A DNA stretch of 64,000 nucleotides from Martinezella hainanensis (GCF_900094555.1 NZ_FMAC01000002.1:744001-808000), one strand, 5' to 3'; positions 32,281 to 40,998 are shown, counted from the stretch's first letter. The notes: generated by a model not told the origin, from the sequence alone. Program-made: numbers and translations.

Positions 32281-32387
32281 TACCAACATTCGCTGGGGGG
32301 AGAGAATGAGGGTATCTCCTGTCCGGGACCTCTGTATATCATGACATTTAACCGACCTCGGTCGGCAAAAAAGAAAGAAGCGGCGCG

Positions 32388-32630
32388 ATGGCGGAACGTT
32401 CTCAGAACTTGCAGGACCTATTTCTCAATACTGTTCGCAAGCAAAAGATTTCACTGACAATTTTCTTGATTAACGGTGTGAAGCTCACGGGTGTCGTAAC
32501 CTCCTTCGACAATTTCTGTGTCCTGCTCCGCCGTGATGGCCATTCGCAGCTCGTCTACAAGCACGCGATCTCGACGATCATGCCGGGTCAGCCGATGCAG
32601 ATGTTCGAGAGCGAAGAAGCCGCTTCCTAA
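32388..32630 (+). CDS. hfq: Hfq, RNA chaperone
   Basis: An 80-residue Sm-like protein that pairs small regulatory RNAs with mRNAs and in rhizobia (as NrfA) is needed for nifA expression. The Sm1 motif ([19 protein letters not shown] to SFDNFCVLL) and Sm2 motif (VYKHAISTI) are intact, and the length is typical of the alphaproteobacterial form with a short C-terminal tail. It is followed by hflX, the common hfq-hflX pairing. Its own promoter probably lies in the 107-base gap after dat. Confidence 0.98.
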
Positions 32631-32708
32631 CCGGGACTTGCTACTATCACGACACGCGATACCAAAAATGATTCCCTCATCCCGGAGACCGTAAAGCACC
32701 GGGATGAT

Positions 32709-34043
32709 ATGCGCGCAGTTGTCGTCGTGCCTGTGCTAAAACAGGCGCGCGCCGCGCGTTCCGCCCAGGCCGACAGTGCCATCTCCGTTTCGCGCCCGCC
32801 CGAAAGCCGGCTGGAAGAGGCCAAGGGCCTCGCACTCGCCATCGATCTCGATGTCGTCAATGGCTCCATCGTCCCGATCAACGATCCGCGACCGGCAACG
32901 CTGCTCGGAACCGGCAAGATCGAAGAGATTCACGCGCTGCTTGACGAGTTCAACGCCGGCCTCGTCATCGTCGATCATCCGTTGACGCCGGTACAGCAGC
33001 GCAATCTCGAGAAGGCATGGAACGCCAAGGTCATCGACCGCACGGGCCTCATCCTCGAAATCTTCGGCCGCCGCGCCTCCACCAAGGAAGGCACGCTGCA
33101 GGTCGAGCTTGCGCATCTGAACTATCAGAAGGGCCGGCTGGTCCGAAGCTGGACCCACCTTGAACGCCAGCGCGGCGGCGCTGGCTTTATGGGCGGCCCG
33201 GGTGAAACCCAGATCGAAGCCGACCGGCGCATGCTGCAGGAACGGATAATCCGGCTGGAGCGCGAGCTGGAGCAGGTGGTCCGCACTCGCCAGCTTCATC
33301 GCGCCAAGCGCCGGAAGGTGCCGCATCCGATCGTGGCTCTCGTCGGCTATACCAACGCCGGCAAGTCGACGCTGTTCAACCGTATCACCGGCGCCGGCGT
33401 GCTGGCGGAAGACATGCTGTTTGCAACGCTCGATCCGACGCTGCGGCGCATGAAGCTGCCGCATGGCCGCACCGTCATCCTCTCCGACACCGTCGGCTTT
33501 ATCTCCGATCTTCCGACTCACCTGGTGGCCGCTTTCAGAGCGACGCTCGAAGAAGTGTTGGAAGCCGATCTCATCCTGCATGTGCGCGATCTCTCGGATG
33601 ATGACAATCAGGCTCAGAGTGCCGATGTCATGCGCATTCTCGGCGATCTCGGCATCGGTGAGGCCGAAGGTGCGGAGCGCATCCTCGAGGTCTGGAACAA
33701 GATCGATCGGCTCGAGCCGGAAGCGCATGACGCCATCGTGCAGAAGGCATCGACCACCGAGAACGTCATTGCCGTCTCTGCGATGAGCGGTGAGGGCGTC
33801 GATCGCCTGATGGACGAAATCAGTCGCCGCCTGTCCGGCGTGCTCACGGAAACGACGATCACGCTTCCTGTCGAAAAGCTGGCGCTGCTGCCTTGGCTCT
33901 ACAATCATGCCATCGTCGATAACCGTGAAGATAATGAGGACGGCACCGTGACGCTCGACGTCCGGTTGACCGAAACCGAGGCGGCTGAGCTGGAGCGGCG
34001 CATGGGTAATGGTCCCAAACCGCAGCGCGAGGATTGGGAATAG
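32709..34043 (+). CDS. hflX: HflX, ribosome-associated GTPase
   Basis: GTPase that binds and can split stalled 50S/70S ribosomes, notably after heat stress. The 444 residues contain the N-terminal HflX domain with RRASTKEGTLQVELAHLNYQ..L and the GGPGETQIEADRR signature, a coiled linker, and a G domain with G1 GYTNAGKST, G3 DTVGF and G4 NKID. ATG 32709 is the first usual start codon after the hfq stop. In-frame codons upstream (32631-32708) also look like rhizobial HflX, so the true start may be earlier. Confidence 0.95.
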   Translation: MRAVVVVPVLKQARAARSAQADSAISVSRPPESRLEEAKGLALAIDLDVVNGSIVPINDPRPATLLGTGKIEEIHALLDEFNAGLVIVDHPLTPVQQRNLEKAWNAKVIDRTGLILEIFGRRASTKEGTLQVELAHLNYQKGRLVRSWTHLERQRGGAGFMGGPGETQIEADRRMLQERIIRLERELEQVVRTRQLHRAKRRKVPHPIVALVGYTNAGKSTLFNRITGAGVLAEDMLFATLDPTLRRMKLPHGRTVILSDTVGFISDLPTHLVAAFRATLEEVLEADLILHVRDLSDDDNQAQSADVMRILGDLGIGEAEGAERILEVWNKIDRLEPEAHDAIVQKASTTENVIAVSAMSGEGVDRLMDEISRRLSGVLTETTITLPVEKLALLPWLYNHAIVDNREDNEDGTVTLDVRLTETEAAELERRMGNGPKPQREDWE

Positions 34044-34052
34044 GCGGCATTC

Positions 34053-34099
34053 CGCATGTCGCGCAAAAGTGTGAAGCGGTTTTGCAATAACGACATGCG
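34053..34099. repeat. Rhizobial-type intergenic palindromic repeat
   Basis: A 47-base interrupted palindrome: outer arms CGCATGTCG and CGACATGCG, inner arms GCAAAA and TTTTGC. I recall many near-copies of this unit between genes in Rhizobium genomes. Sitting between the converging hflX and mazG, it may also fold in the mRNA and end or protect transcripts. Confidence 0.6.
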
Positions 34100-34151
34100 A
34101 AAGACCCGAGCCAGAAGCGCAAGAAGCGAATCCGAAGGATCGCGGCGCGCT

Positions 34152-35003
34152 TCAGGCCGTTTTCACGCCTGCGAGTTGCCGCTCTATCGCTTTTGCCAAC
34201 TGCCAGATCTCTTCCATCCGCTCCAGCGAGGCGCCTTCCAGCGTCTCGCCTTCCGCATCGAGCGTCGTTTCGATGTGATGGAAGCGGCGGCGGAACTTCG
34301 TATTCGTGCCGCGTAGGGCTTGTTCCGGATCGGTATTCACATGCCGTCCGATATTGACGACGGCAAAGATCAGGTCGCCGAGTTCGTCGCTGACCTTGGC
34401 CTTGTCGCCGCTTGCGAGCGCTGCCCGCAATTCGCCGATCTCCTCCTCGATCTTGTCGAGGATGGGCTCCGGTGCCGACCAGTCGAAGCCGACCTTGGCG
34501 GCCCGCTCCTGCAGTTTCAACGCTTCCGTCAGGGCAGGGAACGTCCGCTGCACCGAGCCCAGGAAGCCGGCCTTGAAATCCTCCGTGATACCGCTCTTGG
34601 CACGACGTTCGGCCCGCTCCCGCTTCTCCTCGGCCTTGATCCTATCCCATTGCAGCGTCACCGCGTCCTCGGTCTTCGCATCGGAGACGGCAAAGACATG
34701 CGGATGGCGGCGGATCATCTTGCGGGTGATGGCGTGCACGACGTCACCAAAGGAAAATGCGCCGGCCTCCTCGGCGATCCGGGCATGGAATACGACCTGC
34801 AGCAGGAGATCGCCGAGCTCGTCGCAGAGATCGTCGTTATCCTTCCGCTCGATCGCATCCGCCACTTCGTAGGCTTCTTCGATGGTATAGGGCTTGATGG
34901 TTTCGAAGGTCTGGACGATATCCCATGGGCAGCCGCTCTCGGGATTTCGCAGCGCCGCCATGATGTCGATCAGGCCGGAAATGTCTCGCGATGCTTCCAT
35001 CAT
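34152..35003 (-). CDS. mazG: MazG, nucleoside triphosphate pyrophosphohydrolase
   Basis: Hydrolyses (d)NTPs to monophosphates, a house-cleaning or stringent-response-modulating role. The 283 residues hold two all-alpha MazG domains: the first with CPWDIVQTF, EEAYEVADAIE and ELGDLLLQVVFHARI, the second with KIEEEIGELRAAL and DELGDLIFAVVNIGRH, each giving the EExxE and ExxD metal-binding pattern. Two adjacent ATGs (35003 and 35000) are possible; GAGG is better spaced for the second, so the protein may be 282 residues. It converges on hflX. Confidence 0.95.
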   Translation of the reverse strand: MMEASRDISGLIDIMAALRNPESGCPWDIVQTFETIKPYTIEEAYEVADAIERKDNDDLCDELGDLLLQVVFHARIAEEAGAFSFGDVVHAITRKMIRRHPHVFAVSDAKTEDAVTLQWDRIKAEEKRERAERRAKSGITEDFKAGFLGSVQRTFPALTEALKLQERAAKVGFDWSAPEPILDKIEEEIGELRAALASGDKAKVSDELGDLIFAVVNIGRHVNTDPEQALRGTNTKFRRRFHHIETTLDAEGETLEGASLERMEEIWQLAKAIERQLAGVKTA

Positions 35004-35022
35004 TGCCTCGGGTCTTGCTCTG

Positions 35023-35610
35023 TCAATTCAAGGGGATGTCGTTGTCGCTCTTAGACGCCTGGTAGCTGTCGGACAATCCGGCATAGGCTGCCTTGATGCG
35101 CGCTGTCTGGTCCTTCAACTCGCCCTTGCGCGGATCATCTTCCGTCTCTACGAGGTCAGAGATGGCAAAGCTGTTCCAGAAAGCGTTTTGGCGGCGATAA
35201 CCACCAGGTTCCAGGCCGAAGACTTCCTTCAGAATCTTGAGATCATGCGGGATCGCGAAGGCGTCGCGAGAGTCCTCGTGGCTGAAGAAATAATAGAAAT
35301 TGTCGAACCCGGCCCAGGTGATCGCCGACATGCACATGGTGCAGGGCTCATGGGTGGACAGGAAGATCAGATCCTTGGTCACGGGCTTTTCGCCGAGCTC
35401 GTAGAAGCGCTTGAGGGCATGGACTTCGCCGTGCCAGAGCGGGTTCTCCAACTCATTGTTCGTTTCAGCGATGACGAGCGAAAGGTCGGATTTGCGCAGG
35501 ATGGCCGCGCCGAACACCTTGTTGCCGGCCGCCACGCCCTTGCGGGTCAGGGGCAGGATGTCGTGCTCCACGACGTCAAGAAGGCGGGCTGCGATGCTAT
35601 TGTCGGACAA
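35023..35610 (-). CDS. Nucleoside/cytidine-type deaminase
   Basis: A 195-residue zinc-dependent deaminase. The zinc site is HGEVHAL (His ligand and catalytic Glu) near residue 53 and PCTMC near residue 80. The start is taken as TTG 35610, because GGAGG lies seven bases upstream and the protein then begins with the family-like SDNSIAARLLD; the ATG codons further upstream lack a ribosome-binding site. The substrate could be a free base, nucleoside or a nucleotide. It reads the same way as mazG, whose start lies 20 bases beyond its stop. Confidence 0.82.
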   Translation of the reverse strand: MSDNSIAARLLDVVEHDILPLTRKGVAAGNKVFGAAILRKSDLSLVIAETNNELENPLWHGEVHALKRFYELGEKPVTKDLIFLSTHEPCTMCMSAITWAGFDNFYYFFSHEDSRDAFAIPHDLKILKEVFGLEPGGYRRQNAFWNSFAISDLVETEDDPRKGELKDQTARIKAAYAGLSDSYQASKSDNDIPLN

Positions 35611-35781
35611 GGATTTCCTCCAGGAATTTCGGCTATAGTCTATCGGCATTGCCCACTCGACGGAATGCGCAAATGACGTATGGACCGCATTTGTCACAGG
35701 CAATAAAATCACCGCAGACGTCAGTCAATGATAAAAGTCTATAGATTTCCTATATTTATCTCGATCTGCTCGTCTGGTGAG

Positions 35782-35813
35782 TTTTGCTCAAATCCTTGAG
35801 ATGTCGAGCAAAA
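35782..35813. promoter_or_regulatory. Nested inverted repeat upstream of cysG
   Basis: Exact arms TTTTGCTC (35782-35789) and GAGCAAAA (35806-35813) flank an inner pair CTCAA/TTGAG. It lies about 90 bases before the cysG start, in the 294-base gap shared with the divergent deaminase, and could be an operator or a leader hairpin for the sulfite-reduction operon. Confidence 0.45.
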
Positions 35814-35904
35814 GAATACGCGCATGCATAGGCATTAGAATTTCTGTTTCTTCAATCTCTTGGCCGCAAGGGCGATATTCGCCAAATCTCGAAGTGGAAT
35901 AACG

Positions 35905-37341
35905 ATGCCTCCCAGGACTGAACAGCTTTCGGCGTTCCCCGCCTTCTTCCGTGTGGAAGGAAGGGTTACGGCTGTCTTCGGCAATGGCGACGAAGCCTTT
36001 GCCAAGGTGCGGCTGCTTCTGAATACGCAGGCGAGAATCGTTGCCTATGTGCAGTCGCCCGAGGCTGACTATCACGCCTTCCTCATCGCCAACCGGATTG
36101 AAACCGTACGCGGCGATTTCTCATCGGATCAGATCAAGGGCGCCGCGCTGGTCTTTGCCGCCACCGGTGACGCTGCGGCGGATCGCGCGATTGTCGATGC
36201 CGCCCGCGCCGAGAGAGTTCCGGCAAACGCCGTCGATCAGCCCGATTACTGCGATTTCTACACGCCGGCGCTGGTCAATCGCGCTCCCGTGGCCGTTGCC
36301 ATCGGCACGGAAGGCGCCGGTCCGGTACTGGCGCAAATGATCCGCGCGCAGATCGACCAGATGCTGTCGCCGTCGCTCGGCAAGCTGGCTGAGCTTGCGA
36401 CGCGTTTCCGCAAGCCGGTCGAGCACCTTGTGCCGCGCGGCGTTGCCCGCCGCATGTTCTGGCGGCAGTTCTTTTCAGGACCTGTCGCCGATGCCGTCAA
36501 TGCGGGCCATATCGCGCAGGCCGAGCAGGCGGCCGATGAGTTGCTGCAGTCGTCGCGTGAGGTTGAGGGCCGCGTCTGGCTGGTCGGCGCCGGCCCAGGT
36601 GCGGAAGATCTGCTGACCTTGCGGGCGCAGCGCGTGATGATGGAAGCCGATGTCATCGTCTATGACGCGCTTGTGCCACAGGCGATCGTCGATATGGGAC
36701 GGCGCGATGCTGAGCGTCTGTCCGTCGGCAAGCGCAAGGGATGCCACAGCAAGTCGCAGGAAGAGATCAACGATCTGTTGGTGCAGCTTGGCCGCGAAGG
36801 CAAGCGCGTCGTACGGCTGAAGTCGGGCGATCCGCTGGTTTATGGCCGTGCAGGCGAGGAAATGGCGGCCCTGCGTGCCGCCGGCATCGGCTATGAGATC
36901 GTTCCCGGCATCACCTCGGCCTTCGCTGCTGCTGCCGATTTCGAACTGCCGCTGACGCTGCGCGGCGTTGCCTCTTCGCTGGTCTTTACGACGGGTCACG
37001 ATCTTACAGGCGACGTGCTGCCCGATTGGGCAAGCCTGGCTGTATCCGGCGCCACGATTGCCGTATATATGGGACGCACGGTTGCCGCTTCCGTCGCCGG
37101 CCGTCTTATGCAGGCCGGTTTGCCGCCCGAGACGACCGTTGCCATCATCGAGAATGCCAGCCGGCGCGATCGCCGCTTGATGCACGGTATATTGCGGGAT
37201 CTGCCTGATCTCGAGCACCGCGATGAGCTGGGCGGGCCGGTCATGGTTATTATCGGCGATGCCGTCGCCGGCGCGAATTTTGAACAATCCGAGCCACTGG
37301 TCCGTCGCGAGGCCGCTGCTCGAGACTATGCAAGGAACTGA
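35905..37341 (+). CDS. cysG: CysG, multifunctional siroheme synthase
   Basis: Makes siroheme for sulfite reductase from uroporphyrinogen III. The 478 residues join an N-terminal dehydrogenase/ferrochelatase part (about 1-205, with VFGNGDEAFAKVRLLL as the nucleotide-binding loop) to a C-terminal SAM uroporphyrinogen methyltransferase (about 215-460, VWLVGAGPGAEDLLTLRA, RLKSGDPLVYGR, VPGITSA). ATG 35905 fits the family start; an upstream ATG at 35860 adds unsupported residues. DUF2849 follows 3 bases later, then cysI, the user of siroheme. Confidence 0.96.
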   Translation: MPPRTEQLSAFPAFFRVEGRVTAVFGNGDEAFAKVRLLLNTQARIVAYVQSPEADYHAFLIANRIETVRGDFSSDQIKGAALVFAATGDAAADRAIVDAARAERVPANAVDQPDYCDFYTPALVNRAPVAVAIGTEGAGPVLAQMIRAQIDQMLSPSLGKLAELATRFRKPVEHLVPRGVARRMFWRQFFSGPVADAVNAGHIAQAEQAADELLQSSREVEGRVWLVGAGPGAEDLLTLRAQRVMMEADVIVYDALVPQAIVDMGRRDAERLSVGKRKGCHSKSQEEINDLLVQLGREGKRVVRLKSGDPLVYGRAGEEMAALRAAGIGYEIVPGITSAFAAAADFELPLTLRGVASSLVFTTGHDLTGDVLPDWASLAVSGATIAVYMGRTVAASVAGRLMQAGLPPETTVAIIENASRRDRRLMHGILRDLPDLEHRDELGGPVMVIIGDAVAGANFEQSEPLVRREAAARDYARN

Positions 37342-37344
37342 TTA

Positions 37345-37659
37345 ATGGTCGACAAGGTTCTGACCGCAAACCGGCTCACCGATGGCGTCGCCGTCTGGCT
37401 GAACGCAAATGGTGAGTGGGTGGTATCGCTGCAGGAAGCGCTGGTCGCTCGCCATGCCGAAGCGGAAGCCGCTCTGGAAGCGATCGGCAAGCAGGCCTAT
37501 GCCGACAACAAGGTTGTCGACGTCAATCTGATCGACGTACAGGAAACCGGCGGCAAGCTCTGGCCGCTGCGCTTGCGCGAGCGTATCCGCGCCGAAGGCC
37601 CAACCATGGAATACGCGCCGGGCTACGCCGCGGCCGATCCCGATTTCATTGCAGTCTGA
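37345..37659 (+). CDS. DUF2849 protein of the sulfite reduction operon
   Basis: A 104-residue soluble protein (MVDKVLTANRLTDGVAVWL...) of the DUF2849 family, in which the gene almost always precedes cysI in alphaproteobacteria. The sequence shows an N-terminal strand-rich region and an acidic helix (about 30-50) and lacks cysteines, so it is not a ferredoxin. It starts 3 bases after cysG and ends 17 bases before cysI. Function unknown; a helper in sulfite reductase assembly or electron delivery is inference from context only. Confidence 0.85.
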   Translation: MVDKVLTANRLTDGVAVWLNANGEWVVSLQEALVARHAEAEAALEAIGKQAYADNKVVDVNLIDVQETGGKLWPLRLRERIRAEGPTMEYAPGYAAADPDFIAV

Positions 37660-37676
37660 GAAGTCCCGAGGAAATC

Positions 37677-39356
37677 ATGTATCGTTACGATGAATTCGAC
37701 CACGCCTTCGTTGCGGAACGGGTTGCCCAGTTCCGCGATCAGGTGGAGCGACGCCTCTCGGGTGAGCTTTCGGAAGATGCCTTCAAGCCGCTGCGCCTGA
37801 TGAACGGCGTCTATCTGCAGCTTCATGCCTACATGCTGCGCATCGCCATTCCCTATGGCACGCTGAGCTCGCGCCAGATGCGCATGCTCGCCCACGTCGC
37901 GCGCACCTATGACCGCGGTTACGGCCACTTCACCACGCGTCAGAACCTGCAGTTCAACTGGCCGAAGCTCTCCGAAATGCCCGATGCGCTGGCCGATCTC
38001 GCTTCGGTCGAAATGCACGCCATCCAGACTTCGGGCAACTGCATTCGCAACGTGACGGCCGACCATTTCGCCGGCGCCGCGGCTGACGAAGTCGCCGACC
38101 CCCGACCCTACGCCGAAATTCTGCGCCAGTGGTCGTCGGTTCATCCGGAATTCTCGTTCCTGCCGCGCAAGTTCAAGATCGCCGTCACCGGTGCGGAGCG
38201 CGACCGCGCCGCGATCCAGGTGCATGATATCGGCCTGCATCTGAAGAAGAATAACAAGGGCGAGATCGGCTTTGCTGTCTACGTCGGAGGCGGGCAGGGC
38301 CGCACGCCGCTCGTCGCCAAACTCATCCGCGACTTCCTCCCGGAAGAGGATCTCCTGTCCTACACGACGGCGATCATGCGTGTTTACAACCTGCATGGCC
38401 GCCGCGACAACAAGTACAAGGCGCGCATCAAGATCCTCGTGCATGAAACCGGCGCCGAAGAACTGGCACGTCAGGTCGAGGTCGAATTCGACAAGCTGAA
38501 AGACACCGAACTGAAGCTGCCGGAAGCCGATGTTCAGGCCATCTCCGCCTATTTCGCGCCGCCGGCACTGCCACAGCGTGCCGAAGGCTGGGAAAGCCTG
38601 GCGCACTGGAAGAAGGCCGATCCGGCCTTTGCCCGCTGGGTGCAGCAGAATGTGCAACCGCACAAGAATCCCGATTACGGCATGGTGACGATCTCGCTGA
38701 AGCCGATCGGCGGCATTCCGGGCGATGCCTCGGATGCTCAGATGGACGCCGTCGCCGATATCGCCGAGGAATATGCCTTCGACGAAATCCGCGTCAGCCA
38801 TGAGCAGAATCTGATCCTGCCGCACGTCGCATTGGCCGATCTCGAAGCCGTCTATCGTGGCTTGGTGGCCAATGGTCTGGAGACGGCGAATGCCGGCCTG
38901 ATCACCGATATCATCGCCTGTCCCGGTCTCGACTATTGCGCCCTTGCCAATGCGCGCTCGATCCCGGTTGCGCAGGAGATTTCCGCGCGATTTGGCTCGC
39001 CTGAGCGCCAGGCCGAGATCGGCGAGTTGAAGATCAAGATTTCCGGCTGCATCAATGCCTGCGGCCATCACCATGTCGGCCATATCGGCCTGCTTGGTGT
39101 GGAGAAGAAGGGCGCGGAACTCTACCAGATCACGCTCGGCGGCTCCGGCGACGAGAATACGTCGATCGGCGAAATCATCGGGCGTGGCTTCGAGCCCGAC
39201 AAGGTGACGGATGCCATCGAGACCATCGTCGATACCTATCTTGGCCTTCGCCTAGATCCCTCCGAAACCTTCCTCGTCGCCTATCGTCGCGTCGGGCCGC
39301 AGCCGTTCAAGACCGCGCTTTACGGCGCGTCCTCGTCGGCAGCCGAAGCGGCGTAA
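37677..39356 (+). CDS. cysI: CysI, nitrite/sulfite reductase hemoprotein
   Basis: Siroheme and [4Fe-4S] enzyme reducing sulfite to sulfide for cysteine synthesis. The 559 residues have two ferredoxin-like halves (YGTLSSRQMRMLAHVA and its repeat) and the cluster/siroheme ligands CPGLDYC (CX5C) and CINAC (CX3C) near residue 460. Arg-rich YGHFTTRQNLQFNW is the substrate-binding segment. The frame extends upstream through DUF2849 as a shadow; ATG 37677 has GAGG just before it. The size and neighbours (DUF2849, DUF934, fpr) point to a ferredoxin- or flavoprotein-supplied sulfite reductase rather than nitrite use. Confidence 0.95.
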   Translation: MYRYDEFDHAFVAERVAQFRDQVERRLSGELSEDAFKPLRLMNGVYLQLHAYMLRIAIPYGTLSSRQMRMLAHVARTYDRGYGHFTTRQNLQFNWPKLSEMPDALADLASVEMHAIQTSGNCIRNVTADHFAGAAADEVADPRPYAEILRQWSSVHPEFSFLPRKFKIAVTGAERDRAAIQVHDIGLHLKKNNKGEIGFAVYVGGGQGRTPLVAKLIRDFLPEEDLLSYTTAIMRVYNLHGRRDNKYKARIKILVHETGAEELARQVEVEFDKLKDTELKLPEADVQAISAYFAPPALPQRAEGWESLAHWKKADPAFARWVQQNVQPHKNPDYGMVTISLKPIGGIPGDASDAQMDAVADIAEEYAFDEIRVSHEQNLILPHVALADLEAVYRGLVANGLETANAGLITDIIACPGLDYCALANARSIPVAQEISARFGSPERQAEIGELKIKISGCINACGHHHVGHIGLLGVEKKGAELYQITLGGSGDENTSIGEIIGRGFEPDKVTDAIETIVDTYLGLRLDPSETFLVAYRRVGPQPFKTALYGASSSAAEAA

Positions 39357-39367
39357 GGAGATTGACC

Positions 39368-39880
39368 ATGACGAAGATCTGGCGGGAAACCGGTTTCGTG
39401 GAAAATGATCCGTGGGTTATCGAGACCGACGAGGTCAAGGCGAATGAGACGCAGAAACCTCTTCTGAGCATTGATGCGCTGATCGCAAGGGCTGAAGAAA
39501 GCAACGACGTCGGCCTCGGCGTCGTCATCAAGCCGGCTGACGATGTCACCCGGCTGCAGCCCTATCTCGATCGCCTCGATATCGTCGCGGTCGCCTTTCC
39601 GGCATTCAGCGATGGTCGCGCCTTCAGCCATGCCTCGCTGCTGCGCCAGCGCCTGGGTTATGCCAGGGAGTTGCGTGCCGTCGGCGACGTGCTGATCGAT
39701 CAGGTACCGTTGATGCTGCGCGTCGGCGTCGACAGTTTCGCTGTGACGAATGAGACCGCGCTGAAAAGATTGTCGGAAAACCGCTTGCCGGGTATTCCGC
39801 ACTATTACCAGCCGACCGCACGCCGCGCCGAAGGCGGTCAGGCCTACAGCTGGCGGCGTTTGCCGGCGAAGTCGGCCTGA
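39368..39880 (+). CDS. DUF934 protein of the sulfite reduction operon
   Basis: A 170-residue soluble DUF934 protein. AAGGAG seven bases upstream fixes ATG 39368. It contains the family blocks VVIKPADDVTRLQPYLDRLDIVAVAFPAFSDGRAFS (about 45-80) and RQRLGYARELRAVGDVLIDQ (about 88-107). DUF934 genes follow cysI in many proteobacteria, and some are called oxidoreductase-associated, but no cofactor motif is seen here. Function is unknown beyond probable support of sulfite reduction. Confidence 0.88.
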   Translation: MTKIWRETGFVENDPWVIETDEVKANETQKPLLSIDALIARAEESNDVGLGVVIKPADDVTRLQPYLDRLDIVAVAFPAFSDGRAFSHASLLRQRLGYARELRAVGDVLIDQVPLMLRVGVDSFAVTNETALKRLSENRLPGIPHYYQPTARRAEGGQAYSWRRLPAKSA

Positions 39881-39974
39881 TGTCGAAAGACGCGCTCTGT
39901 TGCGGCAATTTGACGGTGTCGGATTGCCGTATTCAGGCCTTTCGAATGATGTAAGGTCGGTGAATTGGAATCTT

Positions 39975-39998
39975 GACTGAAATATACATATTTCAGTC
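39975..39998. promoter_or_regulatory. Perfect inverted repeat upstream of fpr
   Basis: Arms GACTGAAATA (39975-39984) and TATTTCAGTC (39989-39998) are exact complements around TACA. It lies 130 bases before the fpr start in a 247-base gap. No T run follows, so it reads as an operator rather than a terminator. Confidence 0.6.
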
Positions 39999-40127
39999 CT
40001 GTGTCGTCGGTTGGAATGGAATGCCTTTCAAAACCGACTATATTATAATATCAGCGTCGCGAAATGAGCCTGCCAGGAAAGACGTGCCAGGGAATACGTG
40101 TAAGACTAATACGGGATCCGAGACAGA

Positions 40128-40940
40128 ATGAACGCCCCCGCAAAGACAGATGAATTTGCTTCAGCAGTGCCCGCCGGCGTCTTCGCCGAGAAGGTGCTGA
40201 GCGTCACGCATTATACCGACCGGCTCTTCCGCTTCACCATGACCCGGCCGCAAGGCTTCCGCTTCCGCTCCGGCGAATTCGCCATGATCGGTCTGATGGT
40301 CGATGGCAAGCCGCTGTATCGCGCCTATTCGATCGCAAGCCCAGCCTGGGCCGACGAGCTTGAATTCTTCTCCATCAAGGTGCCGGATGGTCCGCTGACC
40401 TCGCATCTGCAGAACATCAAGCCAGGCGACGAAGTGCTGATGCGCAAGAAGCCGACCGGTACGCTGGTTCTGGATGCGCTGACCCCAGGCCGTCGCCTGT
40501 ACATGTTCTCCACCGGCACCGGCATCGCGCCGTTTGCGAGCCTGATCCGCGATCCGGAAACCTATGAGAAGTATGAGGAAGTCATCCTCACCCACACGAC
40601 GCGCGATGTCGCCGAGCTGAAATACGGTTTCGATCTCGTCGAGGAAATCCGCAACGACGAGATTCTGAGCGAAGTGGTTGGCGACAAGCTGCGTCATTAC
40701 GCGACTGTCACCCGCGAGGAGTTCCCCTTCACCGGTCGCATCACCGATCTCATCGAGAATGGCAAGCTTTTCAGCGATCTCGGCGTGCCGCCACTCGATC
40801 CCGCGATCGATCGCGGCATGATCTGCGGCTCTTCTGCTATGCTGAAGGACACCAAGGGGCTTCTTGAAAAGGCCGGCCTGAACGAAGGTGCCAACAACAA
40901 GCCGGCTGAGTTCGTCATCGAACGCGCTTTCGTCGGTTGA
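40128..40940 (+). CDS. fpr: Fpr, ferredoxin-NADP+ reductase
   Basis: FAD enzyme moving electrons between NADPH and ferredoxin or flavodoxin. The 270 residues show the FAD-binding RAYSIASP near residue 65, FSIKVPDGPLTSHL near 83, the NADP site STGTGIAPFASLIRD near 128 and the C-terminal AFVG that covers the flavin in the bacterial class. Placed after cysG-cysI, it is the obvious candidate to feed electrons to the sulfite reductase, though it has its own upstream region with an operator-like palindrome. A two-way terminator follows. Confidence 0.96.
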   Translation: MNAPAKTDEFASAVPAGVFAEKVLSVTHYTDRLFRFTMTRPQGFRFRSGEFAMIGLMVDGKPLYRAYSIASPAWADELEFFSIKVPDGPLTSHLQNIKPGDEVLMRKKPTGTLVLDALTPGRRLYMFSTGTGIAPFASLIRDPETYEKYEEVILTHTTRDVAELKYGFDLVEEIRNDEILSEVVGDKLRHYATVTREEFPFTGRITDLIENGKLFSDLGVPPLDPAIDRGMICGSSAMLKDTKGLLEKAGLNEGANNKPAEFVIERAFVG

Positions 40941-40967
40941 TCCAACGAACTATTTAAATTCTGAAAG

Positions 40968-40998
40968 AAAGGCGGCTTTGGCAACGAGGCCGCTTTTT
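40968..40998. terminator. Terminator between fpr and the GntR gene
   Basis: Arms GCGGC (40972-40976) and GCCGC (40989-40993) with flanking A- and T-rich tracts on both sides, so it can serve both the rightward fpr transcript and the leftward regulator transcript. Confidence 0.75.
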
